This document shows positions 26,349-36,600 of a stretch of 64,000 bases of DNA, in pieces. A program made the position numbers and the translations under genes. Location: assembly GCA_903884005.1 (NCBI GenBank), contig CAISDA010000078.1, positions 22,405 to 86,404 of the forward strand. The letters are read 5' to 3'. This DNA comes from an uncultured Ignavibacteriota bacterium (lineage in GTDB: Bacteria > Bacteroidota > Ignavibacteria > UBA10030 > UBA8401). Position 1 is the first letter of the stretch, and the number at the start of each line of letters is the position of its first letter. The notes beneath the pieces are model-generated. The model did not search any database. It was given only the letters and a program-made list of their open reading frames with translations, and was not told the origin of the DNA.

Positions 26349-26368
26349 AAGAGGATGCAAGCGAAATC

Positions 26369-27202
26369 ATGAACATACGAAAAGCGATAGCGTGGACGGT
26401 ATTCTGGATTGTGTGTGCCCTGGTCGTGAACGCAGGGATCTATGTCTATTGGGGACAGCAGAAGGCGATGGAATTCCTTGCGGGATACGTCATCGAAGAA
26501 TCGCTGAGCGTGGACAACCTCTTCGTCTTTCTCATCATCTTCGGATATTTTAAGATACCGCCGAGCCGGCAGCGGCGCGTCCTGAATTATGGCATTATGG
26601 GAGTCGTTCTGCTGCGGGGCATCATGATCTACCTCGGCAGTTCGCTCGTCACTCAATTCCATTGGATCCTCTACGTGTTCGGCATCATCCTGCTGTATTC
26701 GGGTTATAAGATCGCCTTCGGGGGTGAGATGCAGGTGCAGCCCGAAAACAATCTGGTGATACGGGTATTTAAAAAAATATTCCCCGTCAAAGAATCGTAT
26801 AGCGGAAAAAATTTTTTCGTCAGAGAACACGGACGATTGTTCGCAGGGCCGCTGCTGGTTGCGCTCATTGTTATTGAAACCACCGATGTGATGTTCGCGA
26901 TCGATTCGATACCCGCAGTGTTCGGCATCACGACTGATCCGCTCATCGTGTTCTCATCGAATTTCATGGCGGTGCTCGGGCTGCGCTCTATTTATTTCAT
27001 ACTCGAAAAAATTCACGATGCCTTCGTCTACGTAAAATACGGCGTGGGCCTGGTGCTCGCGTTCGTCGGAGTCAAGATGCTGCTCGACCATGCGTATCCC
27101 ATCGGCACGCTGACGTCGCTGTGTGTGGTGGTCGCCATACTGACACTGTCCGTCATTCTCTCGGCGGTTAAAAACCGCCTGTCGGCCCGGAACAAAAATT
27201 GA
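26369..27202 (+). CDS. TerC/Alx family integral membrane protein
   Basis: This inner-membrane protein has 277 residues and about eight or nine membrane segments (AIAWTVFWIVCALVVNAGIYV, then LFVFLIIFGYF). The TerC/Alx signature is complete: VIEESLSVDNLFVF near residue 45 and IVIETTDVMFAIDSIPAVFGIT near residue 170, both with the conserved acidic residues thought to bind a divalent metal. Members are linked to manganese export or pH and metal stress. I start it at 26369; the open frame upstream lies within citF. The gene begins 20 bases after citF, possibly in the same transcript. Citrate chelates divalent metals, so a link to citrate lyase is imaginable but unproven. Confidence 0.9.
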   Translation: MNIRKAIAWTVFWIVCALVVNAGIYVYWGQQKAMEFLAGYVIEESLSVDNLFVFLIIFGYFKIPPSRQRRVLNYGIMGVVLLRGIMIYLGSSLVTQFHWILYVFGIILLYSGYKIAFGGEMQVQPENNLVIRVFKKIFPVKESYSGKNFFVREHGRLFAGPLLVALIVIETTDVMFAIDSIPAVFGITTDPLIVFSSNFMAVLGLRSIYFILEKIHDAFVYVKYGVGLVLAFVGVKMLLDHAYPIGTLTSLCVVVAILTLSVILSAVKNRLSARNKN

Positions 27203-27310
27203 GAAATAGCGGTGAAAGTTTTTTGTGAGTTACTAGAGAGCGGGACGGCTGGTCCGCGCAAGCGTAGGCAGGCCGCAGTGCGAAACGGTTTTCGGAGAGG
27301 CGATGGATCG

Positions 27311-28258
27311 ATGCCCAGTCTCAGAAGCGCGCTTGTCATCTTCATGGTGAAACGCCGGCACTGGTTTCACCGCCAGTGGAAGAGAATGGATGTGGACCGC
27401 ACGACATCCATTCCTGAACTTCGCCGCAGAGTCGAACATGTCGCGCGCGTGTTCGGCAGGCTGCCCGCAGGCGTCGATGTGTCTCCGGTCTCAATGGACG
27501 GACTCTACGGCGAATGGGTGCGTGTGCACGGTTCGGCAGCCGGCAGCGTCATCCTCTACTTCCACGGCGGCGGCTATGTGATGGGGTCCTGCCGCGCATA
27601 CCGCTCGGTGGTTGCGAACGTGGCCGCCGGCAGCGGCGTCGATGCCCTCACATTCGACTATCGATTGGCGCCCGAGCATCCCTTTCCCGCCGCACTCGAT
27701 GATTCCATTGTCGCATATCGGTGGCTGTTATCCCAACAGACTTCCCCGTCCCGCATCGTGTTTGCCGGCGATTCCGCCGGGGGAGGCTTATGCCTTGCCG
27801 CCCTCCTGGCAATCAGGGACCGGAATCTGCCGCTGCCCCGGGCCGCGGTTGTTCTTTCCCCGTGGACTGATCTTACATGCTCAGGGGAATCGCATATGAA
27901 AGAAGATCCGTTGGCGTATAAGGGATGTTTTCAGGTGTTCAGTGCATACTATGCCGGAACGCACGACCCCGCGGAGCCGATGATATCTCCGTTGTTTGGC
28001 GACCTGACGGGTCTTCCGCCGCTGCTGATGTATGTTGGAGAACGCGAACATTTGCTCGACGACTCCGTCCGGTTCGCCGAAAAAGCCCGCGCTTTTGGCG
28101 TGGCTGCCGTGTTGAACGTCGGCAGGGGAATGGTGCATTGCTACCCGCTGCTCTCGCCGTTATTCCCCGAAGCGAAAGAGGCAATGGATGAGATCTGCAA
28201 ATTCATCAGCACACACGCTGCCGATCAGACACGTTCACAGCCCGCCCCGATCGAATGA
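27311..28258 (+). CDS. Alpha/beta-hydrolase of the hormone-sensitive-lipase type
   Basis: The 315-residue protein is a cytoplasmic esterase or lipase. Its oxyanion motif HGGGYVMGS and nucleophile elbow FAGDSAGGGLCLAAL (G-D-S-A-G) define the HSL branch. LMYVGEREHLLDDSV holds the likely acid, and GMVHCYPLL the histidine. I choose ATG 27311 because GGAGAGG lies ten bases before it. The open frame from 27212 would add a basic, repeat-like stretch resembling intergenic sequence. It begins 108 bases after the TerC-like gene. The physiological substrate is unknown; family members cleave short-chain acyl esters and some amides. Confidence 0.85.
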   Translation: MPSLRSALVIFMVKRRHWFHRQWKRMDVDRTTSIPELRRRVEHVARVFGRLPAGVDVSPVSMDGLYGEWVRVHGSAAGSVILYFHGGGYVMGSCRAYRSVVANVAAGSGVDALTFDYRLAPEHPFPAALDDSIVAYRWLLSQQTSPSRIVFAGDSAGGGLCLAALLAIRDRNLPLPRAAVVLSPWTDLTCSGESHMKEDPLAYKGCFQVFSAYYAGTHDPAEPMISPLFGDLTGLPPLLMYVGEREHLLDDSVRFAEKARAFGVAAVLNVGRGMVHCYPLLSPLFPEAKEAMDEICKFISTHAADQTRSQPAPIE

Positions 28259-28352
28259 TGCATGAGTCTCATTGTATCGATGATCGTTTCTAGAAACTAT
28301 TGTCTTCCCCCCGCTGTTCATATACTCACACATATCACTACAGGGTACAATA

Positions 28353-29333
28353 ATGAAAAAAGCGCTCTTCATCCTTGGAGCCATCGCCGGTTTTGTCGTT
28401 CTTGTGATCGTTCTTGCCGTTGCTTTTTTTTACATGCACTTCCCCGATGTGGACAAGCCCTCGTCTCTTGTTGTTGAACGGACCCCCGAACGGATCGCCC
28501 GCGGAAATTATTTGGCGCATCATGTCACGGTGTGCCTGGACTGCCATTCGAAACGGGACTACGCCCATTTTTCGGGCCCGATAGAACCGGGAACCGAGGG
28601 CATGGGGGGAGAGCGGTTCGGTCCGGAGATGGGACTGCCCGGTACGTTATACGCCGCCAACATCACCCCGGCGGCCATTGGCTCGCTGACAGACGGGGAA
28701 CTCCTGAGGGTCATCGCTTCGGGAGTGCGTCCCAACGGCAGCGTCTTGTTTCCGCTCATGCCGTATCCGCATTATAATAAAATATCGGACGAGGACCTTT
28801 TTTCGATAATCGCCTATGTCCGCACGCTTCCGTCGCATGTGAACGACGTGGCGGTCTCGACGATCACCTTTCCCGCCAGTATGTTCATTCGAGCGGTTCC
28901 GTCGAACCGTCAATTTCATGCCGAGCCGAACCGGAACAATATTCTCGAATACGGAGAGTATCTCGTCAATGCGGCAGGATGCGGCGATTGCCATACGCGG
29001 GCCATCAAAGGAGAACCCATCAAGGGGATGGAGTTCGCCGGCGGTTTTGAATTCAACACGCCGATGGGGCTCATCAGGACTGCGAACATCACGCCGGATG
29101 AAGCGACAGGTATCGGTCTCTGGAGTGAGGAGATTTTCGTGCAGAGGTTCAAGGATTACTCAACCGAGACTGCTAAAAAATTGGACCCATCGGTGATCGG
29201 ATACCATACGGTGATGCCATGGACGATGTATGCAGGCATGACGGAAGAGGACCTGAAGGCGATCTATGCGTATATACATACCATCCCCGCCGTCAAGAAT
29301 TTCGTAGTGAAATTTGAACCGTCACATCACTGA
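28353..29333 (+). CDS. Membrane-anchored dihaem cytochrome c
   Basis: The 326-residue protein has one N-terminal membrane helix (FVVLVIVLAVAFFYM) followed by two cytochrome c domains facing the periplasm. The haem-binding motifs are CLDCH (about residue 65) and CGDCH (about residue 214), and MPYPHYNKISDEDLFSIIAYVR and MTEEDLKAIYAYIHTIP are the typical C-terminal helices of each domain. Such proteins pass electrons between a dehydrogenase or membrane complex and a terminal acceptor. No oxidase or dehydrogenase gene is adjacent, so the partner is unknown. The organism therefore has a c-type cytochrome respiratory chain and a maturation system elsewhere. Confidence 0.9.
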   Translation: MKKALFILGAIAGFVVLVIVLAVAFFYMHFPDVDKPSSLVVERTPERIARGNYLAHHVTVCLDCHSKRDYAHFSGPIEPGTEGMGGERFGPEMGLPGTLYAANITPAAIGSLTDGELLRVIASGVRPNGSVLFPLMPYPHYNKISDEDLFSIIAYVRTLPSHVNDVAVSTITFPASMFIRAVPSNRQFHAEPNRNNILEYGEYLVNAAGCGDCHTRAIKGEPIKGMEFAGGFEFNTPMGLIRTANITPDEATGIGLWSEEIFVQRFKDYSTETAKKLDPSVIGYHTVMPWTMYAGMTEEDLKAIYAYIHTIPAVKNFVVKFEPSHH

Positions 29334-29453
29334 GATAACAGGATAACAATTCGCCGAGACGCACGGCCGACGCATTGATATTCTCGTCTACTTCTCTTAC
29401 TTTCATATAATGCGTTGTACGACCGGCCCACAAAAGACAGAGGAGAACCGCCG

Positions 29454-29984
29454 ATGTTCTGGCTCAAATTTATCACGAATTTCATCAAGATCCTCCGCGA
29501 GGGGCAGACGCCGAAGCAGATCGCCGGAGGCTTTGCGCTGGGGGCCATTCTCGGCCTCTCGCCGCATATGACCCTGCAGAATCTCATCATCTGGGCGATA
29601 CTGCTCGTGCTCGACGTGAATCTTTCGGCGGCGACCGTTGCCATCACGACGTTCGCCCTCATCGCATACATCTTCGATCCGCTCTTTCATCGGCTCGGAT
29701 ATTTCATCCTTACGGATATCGATTCGCTGCGGCCGTTCTGGACATCGCTCTATAATGCCCCGCTGGCCCCGCTCACCAAATTCAACAACACTGTTGTGAT
29801 GGGGAGTTTTTTCGGCGCAATCATCCTGTTCCTGCCCGTCTACATCGGCATGAAACAGTTTGTGGTGGCATACAGGACTCATCTTCATACGAAGATCGAA
29901 CGGCTCAAGATCTATCAGATCATCAGTAAGAATGGGCTCGTCCAATGGTACCAGCGCGTGCGTGACCTTGGAGGCCTGTCATGA
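29454..29984 (+). CDS. TIGR03546-type membrane protein (DUF2062-like)
   Basis: This membrane protein has 176 residues. Its pattern GFALGAILGLSPHMTLQNLI, then LLVLDVNLSAATVAI and IFDPLFHRLGYFI fits the TIGR03546 family, related to DUF2062. Three to four membrane segments are predicted. The ATG at 29454 follows AGGAG by eight bases and is preferred to the open frame from 29415. Its stop overlaps the start of the next gene as ATGA, matching the recurrent TIGR03546-TIGR03545 gene pair seen in several phyla. The function is not established. The coupling suggests a role with its AsmA-like partner in the cell envelope. Confidence 0.82.
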   Translation: MFWLKFITNFIKILREGQTPKQIAGGFALGAILGLSPHMTLQNLIIWAILLVLDVNLSAATVAITTFALIAYIFDPLFHRLGYFILTDIDSLRPFWTSLYNAPLAPLTKFNNTVVMGSFFGAIILFLPVYIGMKQFVVAYRTHLHTKIERLKIYQIISKNGLVQWYQRVRDLGGLS

Positions 29985-31876
29985 GGAAAAAATTCGTCTA
30001 CTTCGCGCTCATTCCCGCGATCATCCTGTCCGTGGTGGTCTATCTCTTCATCGACAGGTGGATTGAATCGGGGATGGAAGCCGCCGGTGAAGCCGCCGTC
30101 GGCGCTAAAGTCGAGATCGACCATCTGCGCTTGACGATCAATCCGATCGCGATCGAATTCGCGCGTCTGCAGGTGGCTAATCCGAATGATGTATGGAAAA
30201 ATATTTTTGAAACGGGAAAGGTGCGCTTCTCGCTGAACTTCGGGCAGCTGCTGCGCGGCAAGTACATCGTCGAAACTATGGAGATGAACGATGTCGTCAT
30301 CGGCACCAAGCGCACGACAAGCGGATTCATACCGAAGAAGCCGGAGCCTCCAAAGGATCCGAACAATCCCGGCATGGCCGACCAAATGAAGACGCTCGTG
30401 GCGAGCAAGATGAACGACGCCCCGATCTTCGATCTGAACATCCTGCGGAAGCAGTTTAAGATCGACAGCCTGCTGAATTATCAGAACCTGAAATCGGTGC
30501 AGCACTTCGACACAGTGAAGGCGCAGGTTCTTGAGGCGAGCAAACAATGGGACCAGACCATCGCCGATGTGGAGAAATCGAAACAGCAGCTCGCGGACGC
30601 CGAAGCGACGGTCCGTTCCATCAATGTGAACAACATACAAAAGATCGACGATGCCCTCGCCCTGATCGATAAGGTCGATAAGACGTACAAGACGGTGAAG
30701 GATCTGAACACGACATTCGTGACGCGCCGGACCGCGATCACCGGCAACGTGAACACCTTGTATGCGTCGGCAGCGCTCGCGCCGTCAATTTTACAATCGG
30801 ATTATGACGGCGTGATGAGCCTTGCGAAAATTCCCGACCTGAGCACAAGCGGATTGACCCGGCTGCTTCTGGGCAGAAAGATCTTCGCAGAGGCGGATAA
30901 ATACATGGGGTGGGTCGACCAGGTTCGGACGGCGATACCGAAATATTTCCCGAAGCCCGATATCGAGTATCCGGTACGCTTCAAGGGGCAGGATATACAA
31001 TTCCCGGTGGACAGGGCGTATCCCAAATTCTGGATCAAGAACATAGCCCTCTCCGGCGGTGAGGACAAGAAGCAGGATCCCGAGTATATCTACGGCAAGG
31101 GACAGGTGAAGAACATCACCAACAACCAGAAGATCACCGGCTCCCCGCTGACGATCGCGCTCAAGGGGACGAAAGGCGGGACGCACGCCATCACATTCGA
31201 TGCGATGTTCGATCGGACCACGGATGTGTCTCACGATCTCTACCAGGCGACGCTCAGCGGAATGCCCAGCGGCGATTTCGTGATCGGACAGAAGGATTTC
31301 CTTCCCGGGAAAATCACGAATATGACGACAGACCTTGCCCTGAAAGTGGATGTGCCCGGCTCCGGGTTCGACGGGGTGGTCGGCGCTGATTTCAAAAATA
31401 TGTCTCTCGTGTTCGATACGCTCTCGCGCAACGATGTGGAGCGGATCGTGCGGTCGATCCTTGAATCGGTGCATGGCTTCCACCTCGATGTCCGCTTCTG
31501 GAACACCGGCGGGAAATTGGACGTCGCGCTCGCCACGGATCTCGATACGCAGATCGCCAACAGAACAAAACAGGTGATCGGCGAGGAAGTGGCGAAGCTG
31601 GAACGGGAGGTCCGGGCGAAAGTGGACGCGAAGATAGCCGAGAAGCGCAAAGAGTTCGAAGCGATCTTCGATCAGAAAAAAAAGGAAGTGGAAGGGCGCA
31701 TCAAAGCGTACGAGACCGTGGTCAACGATAAGCTCGCCATGGTGGAGGCGAAAAAGAAGGAACTGCAGGACCGGGTAGAAGCCGAAAAGAACAAGCAGAT
31801 AAACGATGCGAAGAATAAAGTTGAAGGCGAAGCCAGGAAAAAACTGGATGAATTGAAAAAGAACCTCTTCAAATAA
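29981..31876 (+). CDS. TIGR03545-type envelope protein, AsmA-like N-terminus and C-terminal coiled coil
   Basis: The 631-residue protein has an N-terminal membrane anchor (YFALIPAIILSVVVYLFI). An AsmA-like segment follows (GAKVEIDHLRLTINPIAIEFARLQVANP), a pattern found in proteins that bridge inner and outer membranes for lipid transport. The middle holds a helical region (residues 150-260) and beta-rich parts. The C-terminal 110 residues are a charged coiled coil (KLEREVRAKVDAKIAEKRKE and onward). It is translationally coupled to the TIGR03546 gene. The biochemical function is unknown. Envelope lipid transport or assembly is inferred from the AsmA similarity only. Confidence 0.78.
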   Translation: MRKKFVYFALIPAIILSVVVYLFIDRWIESGMEAAGEAAVGAKVEIDHLRLTINPIAIEFARLQVANPNDVWKNIFETGKVRFSLNFGQLLRGKYIVETMEMNDVVIGTKRTTSGFIPKKPEPPKDPNNPGMADQMKTLVASKMNDAPIFDLNILRKQFKIDSLLNYQNLKSVQHFDTVKAQVLEASKQWDQTIADVEKSKQQLADAEATVRSINVNNIQKIDDALALIDKVDKTYKTVKDLNTTFVTRRTAITGNVNTLYASAALAPSILQSDYDGVMSLAKIPDLSTSGLTRLLLGRKIFAEADKYMGWVDQVRTAIPKYFPKPDIEYPVRFKGQDIQFPVDRAYPKFWIKNIALSGGEDKKQDPEYIYGKGQVKNITNNQKITGSPLTIALKGTKGGTHAITFDAMFDRTTDVSHDLYQATLSGMPSGDFVIGQKDFLPGKITNMTTDLALKVDVPGSGFDGVVGADFKNMSLVFDTLSRNDVERIVRSILESVHGFHLDVRFWNTGGKLDVALATDLDTQIANRTKQVIGEEVAKLEREVRAKVDAKIAEKRKEFEAIFDQKKKEVEGRIKAYETVVNDKLAMVEAKKKELQDRVEAEKNKQINDAKNKVEGEARKKLDELKKNLFK

Positions 31877-32049
31877 ACCGGAACTACTCGGTATACGTAT
31901 AAATATATTGCATTCTGAGGTTCTCCTCTTGACCAGGGTCGAGAATCTTCATGCATTTGACATACGTGCTCTGTCTGAGCGCAGTCTGTTCGCCAACGGC
32001 AAATTATTTTCTCGAAGTAACTCGCTGCCGTTGCATCGGTGCGCATGTA

Positions 32050-32089
32050 GGGCGAGATGTCATCTCGCCCGTGTGCACGAAGCGGTGCA
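32050..32089 (+). repeat. Dispersed two-hairpin repeat, copy A
   Basis: GGGCGAGAT-GTC-ATCTCGCCC is a perfect nine-base-pair stem with a three-base loop. It is followed by a second, shortened hairpin TGCAC-GAAGCG-GTGCA. The same two-hairpin layout recurs at 33496 and, inverted, at 39357. It is intergenic and non-coding. Confidence 0.75.
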
Positions 32090-32146
32090 AGTTTTTGTGA
32101 GTCACGAGGGAGCGCAAGCGAAGGATCTGCAAGAGTGATCGAGTAT

Positions 32147-32169
32147 GGGAGCATCGAATCGATGCTCCC
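32147..32169. terminator. Strong hairpin, possible terminator
   Basis: GGGAGCATCG-AAT-CGATGCTCCC is a perfect ten-base-pair stem with a three-base loop. It is followed by GGCAGTCTGCC and a weak TTGTTT stretch. It lies about 270 bases after the TIGR03545 gene and 70 bases before fabF. It may end transcription or shape the fabF leader. The lack of a solid T-run keeps confidence low. Confidence 0.4.
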
Positions 32170-32239
32170 GGCAGTCTGCCTTGTTTCCATCAAAAAATTC
32201 ACCTATCTTTGTCCATCCTCTCTATTCACTTATTACTGT

Positions 32240-33481
32240 ATGCCGATGAAAAATGTAGTCGTTACGGGTATTGGACTGATCTCTCCTTTGGGATTAACAA
32301 TTGATGAATCATGGGCCAATGCCATAGCCGGAAAATCGGGCGCAGACCGAGTGACAAGGTTCGACACGGAAAAATATACAACCAAGATCGCCGCGGAAGT
32401 GAAGGGATTCGACCCCAGGAAATATTTCGATGCGAAGGAAGCCAACCGGTACGATCGTTCCATTCAATTCGGCGTCGGCGCGGCTGTCGATGCGCTTGCC
32501 GATTCCGGCTTTGTCATCACGCCGGAGAATGCCGAACGCGTCGGCATCATTATCGGGTCGGGCATCGGCGGCATCGCGGGCATCGTCGATACGACGCTGA
32601 ATCTGGACAAGAACGGGCCTCGTTCCGTCACGCCGTTCTTCATACCGGGATCAATCATCAATATGGTGGCCGGGTACCTTGCCATACGCACCGGAGCCAA
32701 GGGGCTCAATTATGCCGTTGTGTCGGCCTGCGCCACGTCGAATCACGCCATTGCGGACGCGTTTCACGCCATACGGCGAGGCGAAGTTGATGCAATGATC
32801 GTCGGCGGAACAGAAGCCCCGATCGTGGACGTTGCGTTCGCCGGATTTTGTTCGATGCGCGCCATGTCTAAACGGAATGATGAACCCGCACGGGCATCAC
32901 GGCCGTTCGATAAGGACAGGGACGGTTTTGTGCTTGGTGAAGGCGCCGGTGTGTTCATCCTTGAAGAGGAAGAGCATGCACGTGCGCGCGGCGCAAAAAT
33001 GTATGCCCGCGTGCTGAGCTGCGGCATGACCGCGGATGCCAATCACATCACTGCTCCGCCAGATGATGGAGACGGCGCCTATCGCGCCATGAAATTGGCC
33101 GTGCAGTATGCCGGTCTCGAGACCGGCCAGATCGACTACATCAACACACACGGCACGTCGACTCCGCTTGGAGATATCGCCGAATCGACCGCAGTGAAAC
33201 GTCTTTTCCTTGACCATGCCAATAACGGGCTGGTTCTCAGCTCGACGAAATCGATGCACGGCCACCTGCTGGGCGCGGCCGGCGCCATCGAAGCAGCATT
33301 CACTGTTCTTGCCATTAAGAACAGCATTGTGCCGCCGACCATCAACCTCGACACACCCGATCCGCAGTGCGATCTGGACTTTGTCCCCAACATCGCCCGA
33401 AAAAAAGACATTCACTACGCACTCTCGAACGGATTCGGTTTCGGCGGCACCAATGCGAGCGTGTGTTTCGGCAAGATCTGA
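32240..33481 (+). CDS. fabF: 3-oxoacyl-[acyl-carrier-protein] synthase II
   Basis: The 413-residue condensing enzyme elongates fatty acids by joining malonyl-ACP to acyl-ACP. The catalytic triad is present: C164 in VSACATSNH, H304 in NTHGTSTPLGD and H340 in SMHGHLLGAAG. NGFGFGGTNAS near the C-terminus is also typical. I start it at 32240 (MPMKNVVVTGIGLISPLG); M3 at 32246 is an alternative, and the open frame upstream is non-coding repeat and leader. The gene stands alone rather than in the common fabF-acpP-rnc arrangement. Repeat copies flank it on both sides. It is cytoplasmic and likely essential if it is the only FabF. Confidence 0.93.
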   Translation: MPMKNVVVTGIGLISPLGLTIDESWANAIAGKSGADRVTRFDTEKYTTKIAAEVKGFDPRKYFDAKEANRYDRSIQFGVGAAVDALADSGFVITPENAERVGIIIGSGIGGIAGIVDTTLNLDKNGPRSVTPFFIPGSIINMVAGYLAIRTGAKGLNYAVVSACATSNHAIADAFHAIRRGEVDAMIVGGTEAPIVDVAFAGFCSMRAMSKRNDEPARASRPFDKDRDGFVLGEGAGVFILEEEEHARARGAKMYARVLSCGMTADANHITAPPDDGDGAYRAMKLAVQYAGLETGQIDYINTHGTSTPLGDIAESTAVKRLFLDHANNGLVLSSTKSMHGHLLGAAGAIEAAFTVLAIKNSIVPPTINLDTPDPQCDLDFVPNIARKKDIHYALSNGFGFGGTNASVCFGKI

Positions 33482-33495
33482 GTGCCCTCTGTGTA

Positions 33496-33534
33496 GGGCG
33501 AGCTGGTATCTCGCCCGCACCGCGAAGCGGTGCA
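33496..33534 (+). repeat. Dispersed two-hairpin repeat, copy B
   Basis: The first hairpin is GGGCGAG-CTGGTAT-CTCGCCC. It is joined directly to GCACCGC-GAA-GCGGTGC, a perfect seven-base-pair stem. The centre GCGAAGC is known to form an exceptionally stable DNA mini-hairpin. The copy lies 14 bases after the fabF stop, so it could end fabF transcription or stabilise the 3' end. Confidence 0.78.
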
Positions 33535-33631
33535 ATGTTTATAACACAGAGATTTTCCTGTTTCGAATGTACGAGCACCCCGATGCCGTGCAGGCAATGA
33601 ACATCCTTTCTTTTTTCCTCGGAGCATTCCT

Positions 33632-36600
33632 ATGATCTGCTTCCGCTCCATCGCGCTTGGTGTCTATCTCCAATTTTTTCTCGGCGCCTCTGTCCTCTGG
33701 CCTCAGCAGCACAACGAAGTGCAGATCCGATTCGCAGCGCCTCAGGGTCCGACACTGTCCATCGATCAGTGCGCACGGATCGTCGTGACATTCAACGAGC
33801 CGATGAGAGCCCTCACCGCACTTCCACAAACGGAGAGCGCCGGGACCATGACGATCGAGCCGGCCGTTCGCGGCACATTCCGGTGGCTTGGTACAACGAC
33901 GCTTGCCTTTGCTCCGGCCGACACGCTGCCGTATGCATCGCGCTACACTGTCACCATTCCCGCAGGAACGAAATCGCTTTCGGGTTCGACGCTGAAGAAC
34001 ACATTTCGATGGACATTCGAAACGCCGCGGCCCGCCGTTCTTCGCAGTACTCCCGGGGCAGGCCAGAAGCAGGTCGAATTGAACCATTCCATTCTCCTCG
34101 TGTTCAATGAGCCTGTCGATCCGCAGTCGGTCGGCCGGTGGCTTTCGATCGAAGAACGATCGAACGGTGCCTTGGCATACCCTGCGTTCACTGTTCGGCA
34201 GGCGAAAGACGAAGACCTCGCCGGACTCCATGGCCTCACTCCGCTTTCCCAGACCGAAGTGCGCGCGCTCCGCGAGCAGTGCGAACGCAGTATTGTCCTT
34301 CTCCCTTCGGCGCCGTTCCGGAAGGAGAGCACGATAAAAATCGTATGTAAAGCCGGCCTTCAGGGCAGACAGGGACGGTTGGGAATGACAGCGGAGTATA
34401 CGTCGTCATTCACCACGTATGGCGGCCTGAAATTTATCGGCGTCCAGAGCGACAACGATTTCAATCCGAAGAACGGCCTGCGTTTGGAATTTTCGAATCC
34501 TGTGCTGTTCTCCGAAATGACATCGCATCTTGTCATCACTCCGGCGGCACAGCTCAATCAGAATGCGTACGGCGAGTATCAATCGGATAAACCGTACGTC
34601 TATCTCGACCTTCGGCCGGAACAAGACTATGCCTGTCTGCTAACATCGGGCATGAAGGATATCTTCGGCAATACGCTCGGTGCCGATGCGTCATTCACTT
34701 TTCGCACGTCGGCATATGCGCCCTACGCCAGGATGACGACCGGCCCGGGTCTGCTCGAGGCGAACGAAGCGCATACGATCCCGGTGTCGCTGATGAACAC
34801 CGATTCTGTGAGTGTCCGCATGGGCGTGCTCTCGGCGGAACAGATCGTTCCGCTCCTGGCCGCACCCGAGTGCTGGGGGAACGACGAATGGAATGAAGCG
34901 CTGCTCTCGGGCCGCGATGCCTCGTGGACCGTTGCGCAGGCTCCCGCCCGGATGTGGAAGTTTTCACTTCCGCGCAACACCGCCGCGAATCAGCCGTTGG
35001 ATCTCACTGAAGCGCTCGGTGCATCGCACTTCGGCGTGGTGTACGTCCAACTGAACAATGTCCGCGTTGGCGATCCCCGCATCCAAAAAACAGTTGTGCA
35101 GGTCACCAATATCGGGTTGACGGCAAAATTTTCACCCGATTCGATTGTTATTTGGGCTACGCATCTTGCCGATGTCTCGCCTGCACCGGCGGCTCACGTC
35201 GAGATCCGCACGGACAGCAACCATGTGGTGTGGCGTGGAAGCACCGACGATCGCGGGTTGTGCAGCGCACCCGGCTGGGGCCGGCTTGGTGTTGAGCCCG
35301 TGCGCGAAGCGTACGGGCAGAATGACGAATACGAATCGGTGCGCCCGCCGAGACTCTGGGTCATTGTGAACAGCGGCGGCGATTGTGCGTTCACATCGTC
35401 GCAATGGAATGAAGGAATTGAACCGTATGCCTTCGGCCTCGAGGCCGACTGGAACCCTCAATTCGAAAAATATGAAGCGTCTGTATTCACGGACCGCGGA
35501 TTATACAAGGCGAATGAGACGGTCGAACTGAAAGGCATCGTGCGCATGCGCCGCGAGGGAGAGTGGCGGGTTGCACAGCACGCCCTCATTCGCGTGCGCG
35601 TCACGGACCCGCGGAACGACGACATTCTTTCGCGCGAAGCCCCCATGAATTCGTTCGGATCATTCTCGCTTCGCATTCCGCTGAAATCTTCCGCGCCCAC
35701 GGGTTCCTATCGGATCAATGTCGAAACGCGTGCCGGCTCGAATTCGAAAATACGGTGGACACCGATTGCAACGGGTGAATTCCGCGTCGAAGCATTTCGT
35801 CCTGCCGAGTTTGAGGTGACGGCAACGACCGGACGCGATCAGTATATCGTCGGCGACACCGTCACCGGATCGTGCACTGCGCGCTATCTCTTCGGCGCCC
35901 CGATGAAAAACGCGCCGGTGCGGTGGCGCCTGTCGTTGAATACCGCTGCGTTCACTCCAAAAGGCTTCGATAATTATTATTTTGGCGCGGTGGACTGGCT
36001 GTCTGACTTTTCGCGCGACGCTTCACACAGGATGCTTACCTCAGGGTCGGGCGTGCTGGACGACTATGGATCGTATGCCATTGCCACACCGCTGCGCGTT
36101 CAGGAACTTCACGGTACCGTGTCTGTGATGCTCGAGGCGGACGCAGTATCGCCGTCGCGCCAGACATTATCCGGCCGTGCGTCGGCGATCGTGCACGGTG
36201 GCGAATTCTACATCGGGGTGCGTCCCAGCGCCTCATTCCTGCCCGCCGATTCGGTTCTCTCCGTAGCGCTCGTTGCTGTTACTCCGGATGGAATTCCCGT
36301 GCCGGGCAGGTCCATCGTATTGAAAATTTATCAGCGCATGTGGCACTCGGTGCGGAAAGCCGAAACGGGAGGCCGCTATGCCTGGCAAACGGAAGCCGCC
36401 GATTCGCTTGTCGATTCCACCGCGGCGACCTCTGCACGCGAGCCGTCGGTCCGTTCATTCAGGCCGGAGAAAGCAGGCTTCTATTATATCAGCGCTTCAT
36501 CCATTGACGGACGAGGCAATGCACTGGAAACACAGGCGACGTTCTATGTCAGCGGTTCGAGCTACGTTGCCTGGAACCGCAGCGACGACGACCGCATTGA

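Larger units (their letters stand above)
31877..32239. other. 363-base intergenic region with repeat and hairpins
   Basis: No convincing gene lies between the TIGR03545 gene and fabF. The region holds one copy of the dispersed two-hairpin repeat (32050-32089) and a perfect 10-base-pair stem at 32147-32169. A stretch at 32090-32130 has partial resemblance to 27212-27290. It probably contains the end of one transcript and the promoter of fabF, but I cannot place a promoter with confidence. Confidence 0.5.

Noticed and set aside
27212..27310. N-terminal extension of the HSL-type hydrolase
   Set aside because: The sequence resembles intergenic repeat-like DNA also seen near 32090, and a good ribosome-binding site precedes the internal ATG at 27311.
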